From contig UREV01000009.1 of assembly GCA_900546925.1 (NCBI GenBank), positions 1 through 64,000 on the forward strand: a stretch of 64,000 bases of DNA, written 5' to 3'. The position numbers were made by a program, and so were the translations under genes. Source of the DNA: an uncultured Bacteroides sp. (GTDB lineage: Bacteria; Bacteroidota; Bacteroidia; Bacteroidales; UBA932). Within the stretch, counting starts at the first letter, position 1; each line of letters starts with the position of its first letter. The notes beneath the pieces were generated by a model that was given only the letters and a program-made list of their open reading frames with translations, searched no databases and was not told where the DNA came from. Below are positions 15,091 to 24,688 of the stretch, one piece after another.

Positions 15091-17745
15091 ATGGAACTAT
15101 CGGCTAAGTACGATCCTTCTCAGGTAGAGGACAAGTGGTACGCCTACTGGCTTAAGAACAAGTTCTTTCATTCAGAACCGGATGAAAGAGAACCATATAC
15201 AATAGTAATCCCGCCACCGAATGTAACTGGTATCCTGCACATGGGACATGTGTTGAACAACACATTGAACGATGTGCTCATAAGGAAGGCGAGAATGGAC
15301 GGCAAAAATGCCTGCTGGGTTCCCGGCACAGACCATGCTTCCATCGCCACTGAGAGTAAAGTTGTTGCAAGACTTAAAGCACAGGGCATCAGCAAGGAAG
15401 ACCTTACCCGTGAGGAGTTCCTCAAATATGCATGGGAATGGAAAGAGGAGCATGGCGGAATCATTCTCAGCCAGCTGCGTAAACTCGGAGCATCATGCGA
15501 CTGGGACAGAACCAAGTTCACCATGGACCCTGATCTTACAGAGTCTGTGATCAACACTTTCGTGTATTTCTACAAGAAAGGATTGATTTACAGAGGTGTA
15601 CGTATGGTTAACTGGGATCCGGAAGGACATACTGCAGTCAGTGACGAGGAAGTAATACATAAAGAGACCAAGAGTCATTTCTATCATTTGAGATATTATA
15701 TCTCGGACGGAAACGGAAATCGTACAGACAAATATATAATCGTTGCGACTACCCGTCCTGAGACCATCATGGCCGACGCTGCAGTCAGCATAAATCCAGA
15801 CGACGAGCGTTATCATTGGCTGAAAGGAAAGAAAGTCCTTATTCCGTTGATAAACAAGGAGATTCCTATTATCGAGGACTCTTATGTGGAAATCGGATTC
15901 GGAACAGGCTGCCTTAAAGTGACACCTGCGCACGATATCAATGACTATGAAATCGGTCTTCGTCACAACCTCCCTGTCATCGACATCATTGACGACCACG
16001 GAAAACTGAACGAAAAGGCTCAGATTCTGGTCGGTGAGGACAGATTTGTCGCACGTAAGAAGATCGAGAAAATGCTTGCTGAGGCAGGTTGTCTCGAAAA
16101 AGTGGAAGAGTATATCTCACCTATCGGATATTCCGAGAGGACCAATGCTGTAATCGAGCCGAGACTCTCTACCCAGTGGTTCCTCAAGATGGGGCATCTT
16201 GCTGAAATAGCATTGGCCTCAGTCGAAAGCGGTAACGTGAAACTTATTCCGGACAAGTACAGGAATACTTACAAGCACTGGATGGAGACCGTCCGCGACT
16301 GGTGTATCAGCCGTCAGCTCTGGTGGGGACAGCGAATTCCTGCATACTATCTCCCTGATGGACAGTATGTTGTAGAGTCAACTCCTGAGGCTGCTCTCGA
16401 AGCTGCCAAGAAGATTGATCCGAATATCACAGCGGATCAGCTCCGTCAGGACGAGGACGTTCTCGATACCTGGTTCTCTTCATGGCTCTGGCCTATTTCA
16501 GTCTTCGATGCGGAGCGTCCCGGACATCCTGAACATACTCCTAACAAGGATCTCGCATACTATTATCCTACCAATGACCTCGTTACAGGTCCGGATATCC
16601 TTTTCTTCTGGGTTGCCAGAATGATTATGTCCGGCGACGAGTTCATGGGCAAGGAACCGTTCCACAACGTATATCTGACTGGTATCGTGCGTGACAAGCT
16701 GGGCCGCAAGATGTCCAAGACTTTGGGCAACTCTCCTGACCCTCTCGACCTTATCGCAAAATATGGCGCCGACGCTGTACGTATCGGAATGCTCCTTTGT
16801 GCATCAGCAGGTAACGATATCTTCTACGATGAGTCGCAGATCGAGCAGGGACGTAATTTCTGCGGAAAGATTTGGAACTCATACAGACTTGTAAAAGGCT
16901 GGACCGTAGACGAAAATGCAGAGCAGCCTGAGGCATGCAAAACCGCAGTAAACTGGTTCAAGAACAAGATGAACCAGACCATCGAAACAGTAGAGGACCA
17001 TTACTCCAAGTTCAGAATTTCTGATGCACTCATGAGCATCTACAAACTGTTCTGGGATGACTATTGTTCATGGTATCTGGAGCTTATCAAACCTGCTTAT
17101 GGACAGCCTATTGATAAGGCTACCTATACTGAAACTTTAGGTTTCTTCGAGGCACTCCTGAAGATGATTCATCCTGTGATGCCGTTCATCACCGAGGAAC
17201 TTTGGCAGGATATGGCAGAGCGCAAAGAGGGCGAAACCATCATGTTCCAGTCTACCCCTAAAGCTGAGGCTTACGATGCTGCTTTCATCTCATCCTTCGA
17301 ACTTGCGGAAGAGGCTGTAAATGCAGTCCGCAGCATCCGTCAGCAGAAGAACATATCACCTAAGGAGGCGCTCCAGATCAAGTTCAAGGGCGAGTTCCCG
17401 GCTGAAATGATCGCCGTAGTTTCGAAGCTCGCGAATGCATCTTCTGTCGAGCTCGTATCAGATTTCGGCGCGACTTCCGAGGGCGTTTCCATGATGGTCC
17501 GCACCGTCGAAATGTACGTTCCGCTCACGGGTAAGGTCAATGTCGATGAGGAGATTGCGAAACTCGAAGCTGAACTCAAATATCAGCGCGAATTCCTCGA
17601 GTCAGTGCGCAAGAAACTCTCCAACGAGAGATTTACTGCACATGCTCCTGAAAAAGTCGTGGCTATAGAGCGTAAGAAAGAAGCTGACTCTCTGTCGAAA
17701 ATCGAGAGCTATGAGGCTCAGCTTAAGGCACTTAAATCTCTTTAG
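15091..17745 (+). CDS. valS: Valyl-tRNA synthetase
   Basis: Charges tRNA-Val. The 884-residue class Ia synthetase has the HIGH-type motif in GILHMGHVLNN (residues 48-57) and the KMSKS-type loop GRKMSKTLGN at about residue 540. An editing domain follows the first motif (TTRPETIMADAAV). The C-terminal arm is a coiled coil (KVNVDEEIAKLEAELKYQ). Length is normal for the family. A thioesterase gene begins five bases after the stop, so the two are co-transcribed. Confidence 0.98.
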   Translation: MELSAKYDPSQVEDKWYAYWLKNKFFHSEPDEREPYTIVIPPPNVTGILHMGHVLNNTLNDVLIRKARMDGKNACWVPGTDHASIATESKVVARLKAQGISKEDLTREEFLKYAWEWKEEHGGIILSQLRKLGASCDWDRTKFTMDPDLTESVINTFVYFYKKGLIYRGVRMVNWDPEGHTAVSDEEVIHKETKSHFYHLRYYISDGNGNRTDKYIIVATTRPETIMADAAVSINPDDERYHWLKGKKVLIPLINKEIPIIEDSYVEIGFGTGCLKVTPAHDINDYEIGLRHNLPVIDIIDDHGKLNEKAQILVGEDRFVARKKIEKMLAEAGCLEKVEEYISPIGYSERTNAVIEPRLSTQWFLKMGHLAEIALASVESGNVKLIPDKYRNTYKHWMETVRDWCISRQLWWGQRIPAYYLPDGQYVVESTPEAALEAAKKIDPNITADQLRQDEDVLDTWFSSWLWPISVFDAERPGHPEHTPNKDLAYYYPTNDLVTGPDILFFWVARMIMSGDEFMGKEPFHNVYLTGIVRDKLGRKMSKTLGNSPDPLDLIAKYGADAVRIGMLLCASAGNDIFYDESQIEQGRNFCGKIWNSYRLVKGWTVDENAEQPEACKTAVNWFKNKMNQTIETVEDHYSKFRISDALMSIYKLFWDDYCSWYLELIKPAYGQPIDKATYTETLGFFEALLKMIHPVMPFITEELWQDMAERKEGETIMFQSTPKAEAYDAAFISSFELAEEAVNAVRSIRQQKNISPKEALQIKFKGEFPAEMIAVVSKLANASSVELVSDFGATSEGVSMMVRTVEMYVPLTGKVNVDEEIAKLEAELKYQREFLESVRKKLSNERFTAHAPEKVVAIERKKEADSLSKIESYEAQLKALKSL

Positions 17746-17750
17746 CGACT

Positions 17751-18164
17751 ATGATGTATTACGAAACATCATTTCCGGTCCGCTATTATGAAACAGATCA
17801 AATGGGAATCGTGCATCACTCGAATTATATCAGATATTTCGAGTGCGCACGAAACCTGATGATTCGTGAAGGCGGATATCCGATAGAGAAATGTGAGGAA
17901 GAAGGCGTCGTGATTCCTGTCGTTTCCGTGGAGTGCAAGTATAAGTATTCTGCGAAGATGGGAGATGTGTTGAGATGCACGGCGGCTATAGAGAAAGTTC
18001 CTCTTGCAAAGCTTGTCATAAAACAGGCCGTATATAATCAGGACGGAGTGTTATGCGCTGAGGGACAAGTAGTTCTAGGCTTCTTGAGCAAGGAGACAGG
18101 ACGCCCGGTGAGATGCCCTGCCAAGCTCATGGAGATGATCGAATCTCGTATGAACGACAAATAA
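17751..18164 (+). CDS. Acyl-CoA thioesterase, 4HBT/YbgC family
   Basis: A 137-residue hot-dog-fold thioesterase. The catalytic Asp and following motif are seen in YYETDQMGIVHHSNYIRYF, with Asp16, His22 and Tyr27 in positions typical for YbgC/FcbC thioesterases. These hydrolyse short or aromatic acyl-CoA or acyl-ACP. Tandem ATG codons at 17751 and 17754 make the exact start ambiguous. It is followed two bases later by the ABC-F gene. Confidence 0.9.
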   Translation: MMYYETSFPVRYYETDQMGIVHHSNYIRYFECARNLMIREGGYPIEKCEEEGVVIPVVSVECKYKYSAKMGDVLRCTAAIEKVPLAKLVIKQAVYNQDGVLCAEGQVVLGFLSKETGRPVRCPAKLMEMIESRMNDK

Positions 18165-18166
18165 AG

Positions 18167-20092
18167 ATGATTTCAATAAACGGTATAACGGTTGCGTATG
18201 GTAGTTATACGCTATTGGACAACATTAATTTCCATATAAGTGAGAGTGACAAGATAGGTCTGGTCGGAAAGAACGGTGCCGGAAAATCCACGATCATGAA
18301 ATTGATTTGCGGATTGCAGTCGCCGACATCAGGTCAGATAGACAAACCTAACCATATCAAGATAGGTTACTTGCCGCAGATTATGGAACACCATAAGGGA
18401 AAGACCGTCATGGAAGAGACCATGACGGCCTTTTCCGCGATGACTGACCTGGAAAATGAACTCGAGGAGATAGGGAAGGAACTCGCTGAACGTCAGGACT
18501 ATGAGTCCAAGGAATACTTGGATTTGATAACCAGAATGAACGAAATCAACGACGTTTTGCTTATCGAGCACTCGGAACCGCCTGCAGTACAGGCAGAAAA
18601 GACATTGCTCGGACTTGGATTCAAGGATGACGATTTCGGCAGGAATACGGAAACGTTCAGCCAAGGCTGGAATATGCGTATAGAACTGGCGAAGATTCTT
18701 CTTTCACGTCCTGACGTGTTGCTTTTGGACGAGCCGACCAACCATTTGGACATAGAGTCTATCGAGTGGTTTGAGGATTACCTCAAGAGTTTCAGAGGTT
18801 CGATATTGCTGGTTTCCCATGACAGACGTTTCCTGGATAATGTCACCAACAGGACGATCGAGATTATGGTGGGACATATCCATGATTATAAAGTGCCGTA
18901 TACCAAATACTTGGAACTTAGAAAAGAACGTCTTCAGCAGCAGATGGCCGCATATGAGAATCAGCAGAAGATGATCGAGAAGACCGAGGATTTCATCAAT
19001 AAGTTCAGGTATAAGCCTACCAAATCGAATCAGGTCCAGTCCAGAATAAAAGCGTTGGAAAAACTCGACAGAATCGAGATAGATGAAACTGACAATTCGA
19101 CATTGACAGTAAAATTCCCTCCTGCGCCGAGATCGGGAGATGTGGTATTCAAGGGGACGGACCTCACGGTGGGATATCCGCAGAAGGTGGTCTTCCGGAA
19201 TGCGGAGATCGAGATTCGGAGAGGGGAGAAGGTCGCGCTCGTGGGACGTAACGGCGAGGGTAAGACTACCCTCATGCGAGTCATCATGGGACAGTTGGAC
19301 CCGATTTCTGGAGAAGCGAAGGTCGGTCATAATGTAAGTATCGGATATTTCGCTCAGAATCAGGAAGATGTATTGGACAAGAGTCAGACTGTCCTGGAAA
19401 CACTGGAGAGTATAGCGTCAGGGGATATCCGGACAAAACTGAGGGATATTCTCGCCGCATTCCTGTTTAAAGGCGAAGACATTGACAAGAAAGTAGCTAT
19501 CCTGAGTGGTGGCGAAAGGGCGCGTCTGGGAATGGCCAAACTTATGTTGCAGCCATATAATCTCCTGGCGTTGGACGAGCCTACCAACCATATGGATATC
19601 AGGTCAAAGGACGTGCTGAAACAGGCATTGAAGAACTTTGACGGCACTTTGGTGGTAGTTTCCCATGACCGAGATTTCCTCGATGGACTCGTGGACAAAA
19701 TGTATGAATTCCGTGACGGAAAGGTAAAAGAGCATCTTGGCGGTATCCAGGACTTTCTGGACGAGAGGAAAATCGAGACTCTTCAGGAACTTGAGAGACG
19801 CTTTAAAGATGAGAGTAAACCTGCAGAGCCTGAGATTTCTGTCGGTAAACAGAAGTACGAGGCTAAACGTGTAGAGTCCAAGGAAGAAAGGAAGTTACGT
19901 AACAGAATCTCTTTTCTGGAGAAAGAAATCAGCAAGTTGGAAGATGAGATGAAGAAGGTGGAAAGTGTCTTGTCTTCTCCTGGGAAGGATGATGATGTAA
20001 TGGAGCTTACAAGACAATATCTGGAATATAAGCGGGATTTGGATGCCAAGACTGAAGAGTGGGCAGAACTTTCTGAAAAAATAGATGGTTAA
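18167..20092 (+). CDS. ABC-F family ATPase (ribosome-associated)
   Basis: 641 residues from the ATG at 18167, two bases after the thioesterase stop; a longer frame exists upstream but overlaps that gene. Two ABC cassettes lie on one chain without membrane segments: Walker A GLVGKNGAGKST and ALVGRNGEGKTT, Walker B LLLDEPTNHLD and LALDEPTNHMD. The second signature is canonical (LSGGERA); the first is SQGWNMR, as in many ABC-F proteins. A linker with a long charged helix separates the cassettes, and the C-terminus is a coiled coil rich in Lys and Glu. ABC-F proteins act on ribosomes in translation or antibiotic protection; the subfamily is not decided here. Confidence 0.93.
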   Translation: MISINGITVAYGSYTLLDNINFHISESDKIGLVGKNGAGKSTIMKLICGLQSPTSGQIDKPNHIKIGYLPQIMEHHKGKTVMEETMTAFSAMTDLENELEEIGKELAERQDYESKEYLDLITRMNEINDVLLIEHSEPPAVQAEKTLLGLGFKDDDFGRNTETFSQGWNMRIELAKILLSRPDVLLLDEPTNHLDIESIEWFEDYLKSFRGSILLVSHDRRFLDNVTNRTIEIMVGHIHDYKVPYTKYLELRKERLQQQMAAYENQQKMIEKTEDFINKFRYKPTKSNQVQSRIKALEKLDRIEIDETDNSTLTVKFPPAPRSGDVVFKGTDLTVGYPQKVVFRNAEIEIRRGEKVALVGRNGEGKTTLMRVIMGQLDPISGEAKVGHNVSIGYFAQNQEDVLDKSQTVLETLESIASGDIRTKLRDILAAFLFKGEDIDKKVAILSGGERARLGMAKLMLQPYNLLALDEPTNHMDIRSKDVLKQALKNFDGTLVVVSHDRDFLDGLVDKMYEFRDGKVKEHLGGIQDFLDERKIETLQELERRFKDESKPAEPEISVGKQKYEAKRVESKEERKLRNRISFLEKEISKLEDEMKKVESVLSSPGKDDDVMELTRQYLEYKRDLDAKTEEWAELSEKIDG

Positions 20093-21182
20093 TCGTATGT
20101 TTGTACTTGATTCTCATTGTGATACGCCATCACAAATCATAAGGCTGCGGAATCTTTCTGCAGATAATCCTTATGCCCATGTGGATTTTCCGAAACTGAG
20201 GAAGGGCGGTGTGGATGCTGCGTTTTTTGCGCTTTACACTTCCGGTACGATGGCTCCTGATGCAGCCACGAGATACGCCTTGGAAATGCTTGCAGGGGTA
20301 TATGATGCCGTGGAAGCGGATTCAAATGTGGAATTGGCCTTTTCCGTGAGCGAAGCATTGTCCAACAAGGCTGCCGGCAAGACATCCATAATGATAGGTA
20401 TGGAAAACGGACTGCCGATACAGGAGAATCTGGGCCTTCTGCGCATGTTTTACCGTATGGGCGTGCGTTATATGACATTGACCCATAACACGGATAATCA
20501 GATTTGCGATTCTGCGGCACAGGGGAAGAAATGGCATGGATTGAGCCCATTCGGGCGTCAGGTGGTCGCTGAGATGAATCGTCTTGGAATGGTTGTCGAC
20601 TTGGCTCATGCTTCGGATGAGACCTTCTACGATTGTATACGTTGCTCCAAGGCTCCTGTCGTGTCGACACATTCATGCTGCAGGGCATTGGCGAGTCACA
20701 GGCGCAACATGACAGACGATATGTTGAAAGCGCTTGCTGCAAACGGGGGAGTTATACAGATTAACTTTTACCCTCTGTTCCTGTCTGACGAGTTTGCTTC
20801 TGTATTGGATAAATCCGGACTGGATCCGAAGGCTGATGCCGTGGAATCCGAATTTATAAAAGACCCTTCATCCCCAGAAAAGTATAAGGCTTGGGTCGAT
20901 GTCCAACTGGAATTGGAAGCCCTGAAGCGACCTTCATACAAGGTAGTTGTGGACCATATAGATCATGCTGTGCAGGTCGCCGGAATCGACCATGTGGGTA
21001 TCGGATCTGATTTTGACGGGATCAATGTTACCCCTGAGGGGCTTGAAAACGCTTCCAAAATGCCGATAATTTTCGAGGAAATGCGCAGAAGGGGATACAG
21101 CGAAAGTGATATCGAGAAGGTGGCAGGAGGTAACTTTTTGAGGGTTATGGATGAGGTCGCTGCCGTCGCAAAGTCGTATTAG
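20085..21182 (+). CDS. Membrane dipeptidase (renal dipeptidase family, M19)
   Basis: 365 residues, overlapping the ABC-F gene by 8 bases. The zinc motif HxD is LDSHCDTP (His11, Asp13). Further conserved pieces are the bridging Glu in IGMENG, DLAHASDETF and VSTHSCCRAL with the zinc His residues, and the late IGSDFDG. These define family M19, which cleaves dipeptides, including D-residues at the C-terminal side. No signal peptide is seen. A strong terminator follows. Confidence 0.93.
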   Translation: MVNRMFVLDSHCDTPSQIIRLRNLSADNPYAHVDFPKLRKGGVDAAFFALYTSGTMAPDAATRYALEMLAGVYDAVEADSNVELAFSVSEALSNKAAGKTSIMIGMENGLPIQENLGLLRMFYRMGVRYMTLTHNTDNQICDSAAQGKKWHGLSPFGRQVVAEMNRLGMVVDLAHASDETFYDCIRCSKAPVVSTHSCCRALASHRRNMTDDMLKALAANGGVIQINFYPLFLSDEFASVLDKSGLDPKADAVESEFIKDPSSPEKYKAWVDVQLELEALKRPSYKVVVDHIDHAVQVAGIDHVGIGSDFDGINVTPEGLENASKMPIIFEEMRRRGYSESDIEKVAGGNFLRVMDEVAAVAKSY

Positions 21183-21204
21183 CGAGTATAAATGTAATCG
21201 TTCT

Positions 21205-21246
21205 AAAAGATAAAACCGGGCTGTTAACAGCTCGGTTTTATCTTTA
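21205..21246 (+). terminator. Intrinsic terminator after the valS-dipeptidase operon
   Basis: An 18-base stem pairs 21206-21223 with 21228-21245 (one G-T pair), loop TTAA. The arms are A-rich on the left and T-rich on the right, so it can serve both convergent units, including cinA. Confidence 0.85.
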
Positions 21247-21389
21247 TTATTGCTTTCTATACGAAAAATAGCGTAATTGATTGTAAATGTGTAACTTGAA
21301 TTAAAAATAATCAGTTCTTATTGTTAACATTTGCAATATAACAAAAATGTTATGCAGTCAAACAATCATGTTACATTTACTGATATCCT

Positions 21390-22661
21390 TTACTTTAACT
21401 CGTCTTTAACAATAGTGAACAGGAAGAACATCGCTGAAGCGGCAAAACGTTCGATATTTCTCTTGCGGTCGTTATGATACTGGAATTTCCTGGAGTATCT
21501 GACGCCTTTTGCAGTGCTCACTCCTACCCATACTGTGCCTTCAGGATTTACTCCGTCTCCGCCGGGACCTGCAAGTCCGGTCGTGGACACGGCGTAGTCA
21601 GCACCCATCAGTTTGCGTACGCCTTCTGCCATCGCTTCTGCAACCTCTGCGCTTACGACACCGAATTTGGATATCGTCTCGGAAGGGACATTTAGAACAT
21701 TTTCCTTCACTGGGATAGCATAGGAGGTTACCGAGCCGAGATAATACTCAGAGGCTCCCGGTACAGTAGTAATCAGATGTGAGATCTCTCCTCCTGTGCA
21801 GGATTCCGCAGCGCACAAGGTCTTGTGATTTGTCTTCAAAATAGTCCCCAGAGCGTGCTCAATGGTATCATCAGTATCTGAATATATCACATCGCCGAGA
21901 ATCGCTTTAAGCGCCTCTATTTGCTCTTCTGCGCGCTTTTCTTCATCCGTCTTGGAACCGCCATAAATAGAAAGCCTCAACCTGACTCCTGTCAACGGAT
22001 TAGGCAGATAAGCCAGATGCATATCCTCGGGCAAATTGTCCTCCCAGTCAGCTATCTTTTCTGCCAATGCCGATTCTGCAAGACCATAAGTCATTACAGT
22101 TCTGTGGAATATGTCTGATATCGCGAAATGATTGCGGATATCTTCCAACACATCAGGAAGAGCATGCATGGTCTCAAACGGAACTCCAGGCATAGAGTAA
22201 AGCACTGCCGGATGACCATAATTTTCAGCATTGAACCGGAACACCATTATCGGCGCGGTGCCATAGCGGTTAGGGATAACCTCGCACTTGTCTGGCACGC
22301 TGGCCTGGGCCATATTGCATGCAAGCTTGTCTAATCCTCTGGACTGCAATATCTTGCGCATTATTTCATCCTGCTCCTCGTTGGTGACATAATGCGTGCT
22401 GCCGGACAGTTCCGCGAGTGCAGCTTTCGTGATGTCATCTTTGGTCGGTCCGAGTCCGCCTGTCGTTATGACGATATCGTGAGACTTCAGTTCATTGTCG
22501 AGCGTTCTGATTATCGTATCGTGATCATCCCCGAACGATTTCATGTCAGTAACCTTTATTCCCAAGAGGTTCAGCGACTTGGCTATCTCTGAAGAGTTTG
22601 TGTCGACGATTTGTCCGATGAGGATTTCATCGCCTATTGTACAGATTGAAGCTGTGTTCAT
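21390..22661 (-). CDS. cinA: CinA family protein (damage-inducible; NMN deamidase-type C-domain)
   Basis: About 423 residues from the ATG at 22661, 13 bases after the pyrD stop; the frame continues upstream into pyrD, so this start is preferred. The N-terminal MoCF/COG1058 domain has ICTIGDEILIGQIVDTN and TTGGLGPTKDD and is linked to ADP-ribose pyrophosphatase activity in the family. The C-terminal CinA/PncC domain has AESCTGGEISHLIT and GLAGPGGDGVNPEGTVW, the nicotinamide-mononucleotide amidohydrolase signature. The pair works in pyridine nucleotide recycling. It is probably co-transcribed with pyrD. Confidence 0.94.
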   Translation of the reverse strand: MNTASICTIGDEILIGQIVDTNSSEIAKSLNLLGIKVTDMKSFGDDHDTIIRTLDNELKSHDIVITTGGLGPTKDDITKAALAELSGSTHYVTNEEQDEIMRKILQSRGLDKLACNMAQASVPDKCEVIPNRYGTAPIMVFRFNAENYGHPAVLYSMPGVPFETMHALPDVLEDIRNHFAISDIFHRTVMTYGLAESALAEKIADWEDNLPEDMHLAYLPNPLTGVRLRLSIYGGSKTDEEKRAEEQIEALKAILGDVIYSDTDDTIEHALGTILKTNHKTLCAAESCTGGEISHLITTVPGASEYYLGSVTSYAIPVKENVLNVPSETISKFGVVSAEVAEAMAEGVRKLMGADYAVSTTGLAGPGGDGVNPEGTVWVGVSTAKGVRYSRKFQYHNDRKRNIERFAASAMFFLFTIVKDELK

Positions 22662-22674
22662 GATTATGAAAAAT

Positions 22675-23703
22675 CTATTTGTCGATGTATTTGAGAATTT
22701 TCTCAACAAATGCCGGACCTTCATAAATAAATCCGGTATATATTTCTATCAATGATGCTCCTGCGTCCAGCATTTCCTTGGCCTGTTCAGGCGTCATGAT
22801 GCCGCCGACACCGATTATAGGGAGTTTGCTGCCTGTTTTTCCGTAAATGTACCTCACCATTTCCAGGTTTTTCTGATGAACAGGGGCTCCGGACATACCT
22901 CCATTGCCGATTTCCTTGATTCTTTCTTCAGGAATGGTTAGACCATCACGGGAACGGGTGGTATTGCCGGCCACGATACCGTCGATGCCGGAAACCAAGG
23001 CGTAGTCCAGGATTTCGTCTATCTGGGAATGCGTCAGGTCCGGAGACAGTTTGAGCAGTATCGGCTTATAAGTATCGAAACCTATCCTCATATTCAGCAA
23101 GTTATCCATTATGTCAGAGAGACTTGACACTTCCTGAAGGCTTGTGAGACCGACTACGTTCGGGCATGAAATGTTAATTACGAACATGTCTACGAAGTCG
23201 TACAGGAGCGAAAAAGCGGTCTTGTAATCCTCTGTCACCTGTTCGCCCTGAGAAGATGAATTAGGGGCTATATTGCCCGCGATTATGACTCTCGGATGAT
23301 TGCTGTTTATATTCCGGATTGCTTGGGTGACCCCGTGGTTATTGATTCCCATGCGGTTAATGATGGCCTTGTCCTTGACAACGCGGAAAAGACGCGGCTT
23401 AGGATTCCCAGGCTGTGGTTTTGCTGTCAATGATCCTATTTCCACGAATCCGAAACCGAAATCAGACAGTTCGTTATAGACCTCTCCATTCTTGTCCAGT
23501 CCGCCTGCCAGTCCTACAGGATTTGGAAATTTGATTCCGAATACTTCTCTTTCGAGATTGGGGTGTTCCCTTTTATATATCAGCCGAACGATGTTGCGCG
23601 CAAAAGGGATCCTTCTGAGAACTTTCAGTCCGTTCAATGTCAAGTTGTGGGCAACTTCCGGATTGAACTTGAATAATACAGGTCTAATGAGTGTTTTGTA
23701 CAT
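22675..23703 (-). CDS. pyrD: Dihydroorotate dehydrogenase (class 2-like)
   Basis: Oxidises dihydroorotate to orotate in pyrimidine synthesis. The 342-residue length, the N-terminal helical extension (about residues 1-50) and motifs VGLAGGLDKNG, GSLTAKPQPGNPKPR and NRMGINNHG are those of the membrane-associated, quinone-using class 2. The active-site loop reads NISCPN with Cys180, where the class 2 enzymes I remember have Ser. FMN-binding motifs GNTTR and GVGGI are present. It has its own -7 box just after the upstream HTH gene. Confidence 0.94.
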   Translation of the reverse strand: MYKTLIRPVLFKFNPEVAHNLTLNGLKVLRRIPFARNIVRLIYKREHPNLEREVFGIKFPNPVGLAGGLDKNGEVYNELSDFGFGFVEIGSLTAKPQPGNPKPRLFRVVKDKAIINRMGINNHGVTQAIRNINSNHPRVIIAGNIAPNSSSQGEQVTEDYKTAFSLLYDFVDMFVINISCPNVVGLTSLQEVSSLSDIMDNLLNMRIGFDTYKPILLKLSPDLTHSQIDEILDYALVSGIDGIVAGNTTRSRDGLTIPEERIKEIGNGGMSGAPVHQKNLEMVRYIYGKTGSKLPIIGVGGIMTPEQAKEMLDAGASLIEIYTGFIYEGPAFVEKILKYIDK

Positions 23704-23723
23704 AATTAATGTCTTTACGGGCG

Positions 23724-23731
23724 CAAAGATA
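23724..23731 (-). promoter_or_regulatory. -7 box TATCTTTG for pyrD-cinA
   Basis: Perfect TAnnTTTG on the minus strand, 20 bases before the pyrD start and directly after the HTH gene's stop at 23737. Confidence 0.6.
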
Positions 23732-23736
23732 ACAAA

Positions 23737-24210
23737 TTACTTGATTTCAACGAAAGTATTATCATCATAAAATATGACGATTTTCGTGATTTTCTTCTGA
23801 GTATCAGTATGTTGCGCCACGTCAGCAGGGGAGTCTTTCCTCTCTGAGGTTTCAATATTCGGCGCAGGTACGGGCAGCGGTGCACTGATTTTGGATTCTC
23901 GGGGCGTTTCAGGTGCCGGATTTTCCTGCGGCGTGAATAAATCGGCCGGAATCTCTTCTGCCAGTTTCACGTCTTGCTTAAACTCTTCCTGTCGGAGCTG
24001 AGTTTTGTACATTTTGCCTGTACCATTGAGGAGCCACTCGATATTGAGGTTAGGGTAGTGTCTCATCATGTTATTCAGGAAATCCCAACCAGGTTTGTTC
24101 CTTCCAGCCAAAATATGAGACACGCTTGCTCTCGCCACGTTGATAGTGTCGGCAAACTGGGACTGCGAAATGTTTTCCGCTGCAAGAAATTGCTGTAATC
24201 TGTTGTTCAT
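23737..24210 (-). CDS. Helix-turn-helix transcriptional regulator (XRE-like)
   Basis: About 157 residues from the ATG at 24210. Residues 1-65 form a Cro/C1-type domain: NISQSQFADTINVARASVSHILAGRNKP contains the helix-turn-helix, followed by WDFLNNMMRHYPNLNIEWLLNG, an extension common in Bacteroidota XRE proteins. The middle is Pro/Glu/Ser-rich and probably disordered. The C-terminus (KITKIVIFYDDNTFVEIK) looks like a short strand-rich end. Its promoter region holds several TTTACAAA boxes, which suggests self-regulation. The regulated process is unknown. Confidence 0.85.
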   Translation of the reverse strand: MNNRLQQFLAAENISQSQFADTINVARASVSHILAGRNKPGWDFLNNMMRHYPNLNIEWLLNGTGKMYKTQLRQEEFKQDVKLAEEIPADLFTPQENPAPETPRESKISAPLPVPAPNIETSERKDSPADVAQHTDTQKKITKIVIFYDDNTFVEIK

Positions 24211-24226
24211 ATTTCTAAACATTGAC

Positions 24227-24281
24227 TTTACAAATGTAGCAAGGATATTTGTAAAATGCAAGGGCTGTTAGATTTTACAAA
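24227..24281. promoter_or_regulatory. HTH gene promoter with three TTTACAAA/TTTGTAAA boxes
   Basis: The -7 box TACATTTG lies at 24231-24238 (minus strand). Three eight-base boxes occur at 24227-24234 (TTTACAAA), 24248-24255 (TTTGTAAA) and 24274-24281 (TTTACAAA), with centres about 21 and 26 bases apart. The first overlaps the -7 box. They are plausible operators for the HTH protein. Confidence 0.45.
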
Positions 24282-24643
24282 AGTAATATGCTACGAGAGT
24301 AAAACGAAAAAATGCTATAGTTATGTTTTAGATTATAATATTTAAGTTATTGATAGATACGCAATATAAGCCGAGAAAATGCCTATCTATGGCGTACTGG
24401 AGGTGGTGCGGCTAGGGTGTCACACGTTTAATGTTGAGAATTAGTTTAACTTAAGTTAGATAAACTACTGAAATATAATAACATATGGTGCTGAAATATA
24501 TCCGATAAAAATTGCTTATATTACTAATTTAACAAGTTACAAATATTTACATTATTTTTAATTGAGATTTGTAAACTTTACAGAAGTCTGCTTTTGTGAA
24601 ACAAATGTAATTGGGTAATATGTAAAAATGTTAACACTCGTGA

Positions 24644-24655
24644 AATTCCGGAATT
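24644..24655. promoter_or_regulatory. 12-bp palindrome upstream of queA
   Basis: AATTCCGGAATT is a perfect palindrome ending 25 bases before the -7 box of queA, so it sits in the -33 region and could be an operator. Confidence 0.3.
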
Positions 24656-24680
24656 CCTTTATAATATGTTATCTTCTGTG

Positions 24681-24688
24681 TAATTTTG
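24681..24688 (+). promoter_or_regulatory. -7 box TAATTTTG for queA
   Basis: Matches TAnnTTTG, 16 bases before the queA start at 24705, giving a very short leader. Confidence 0.55.
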
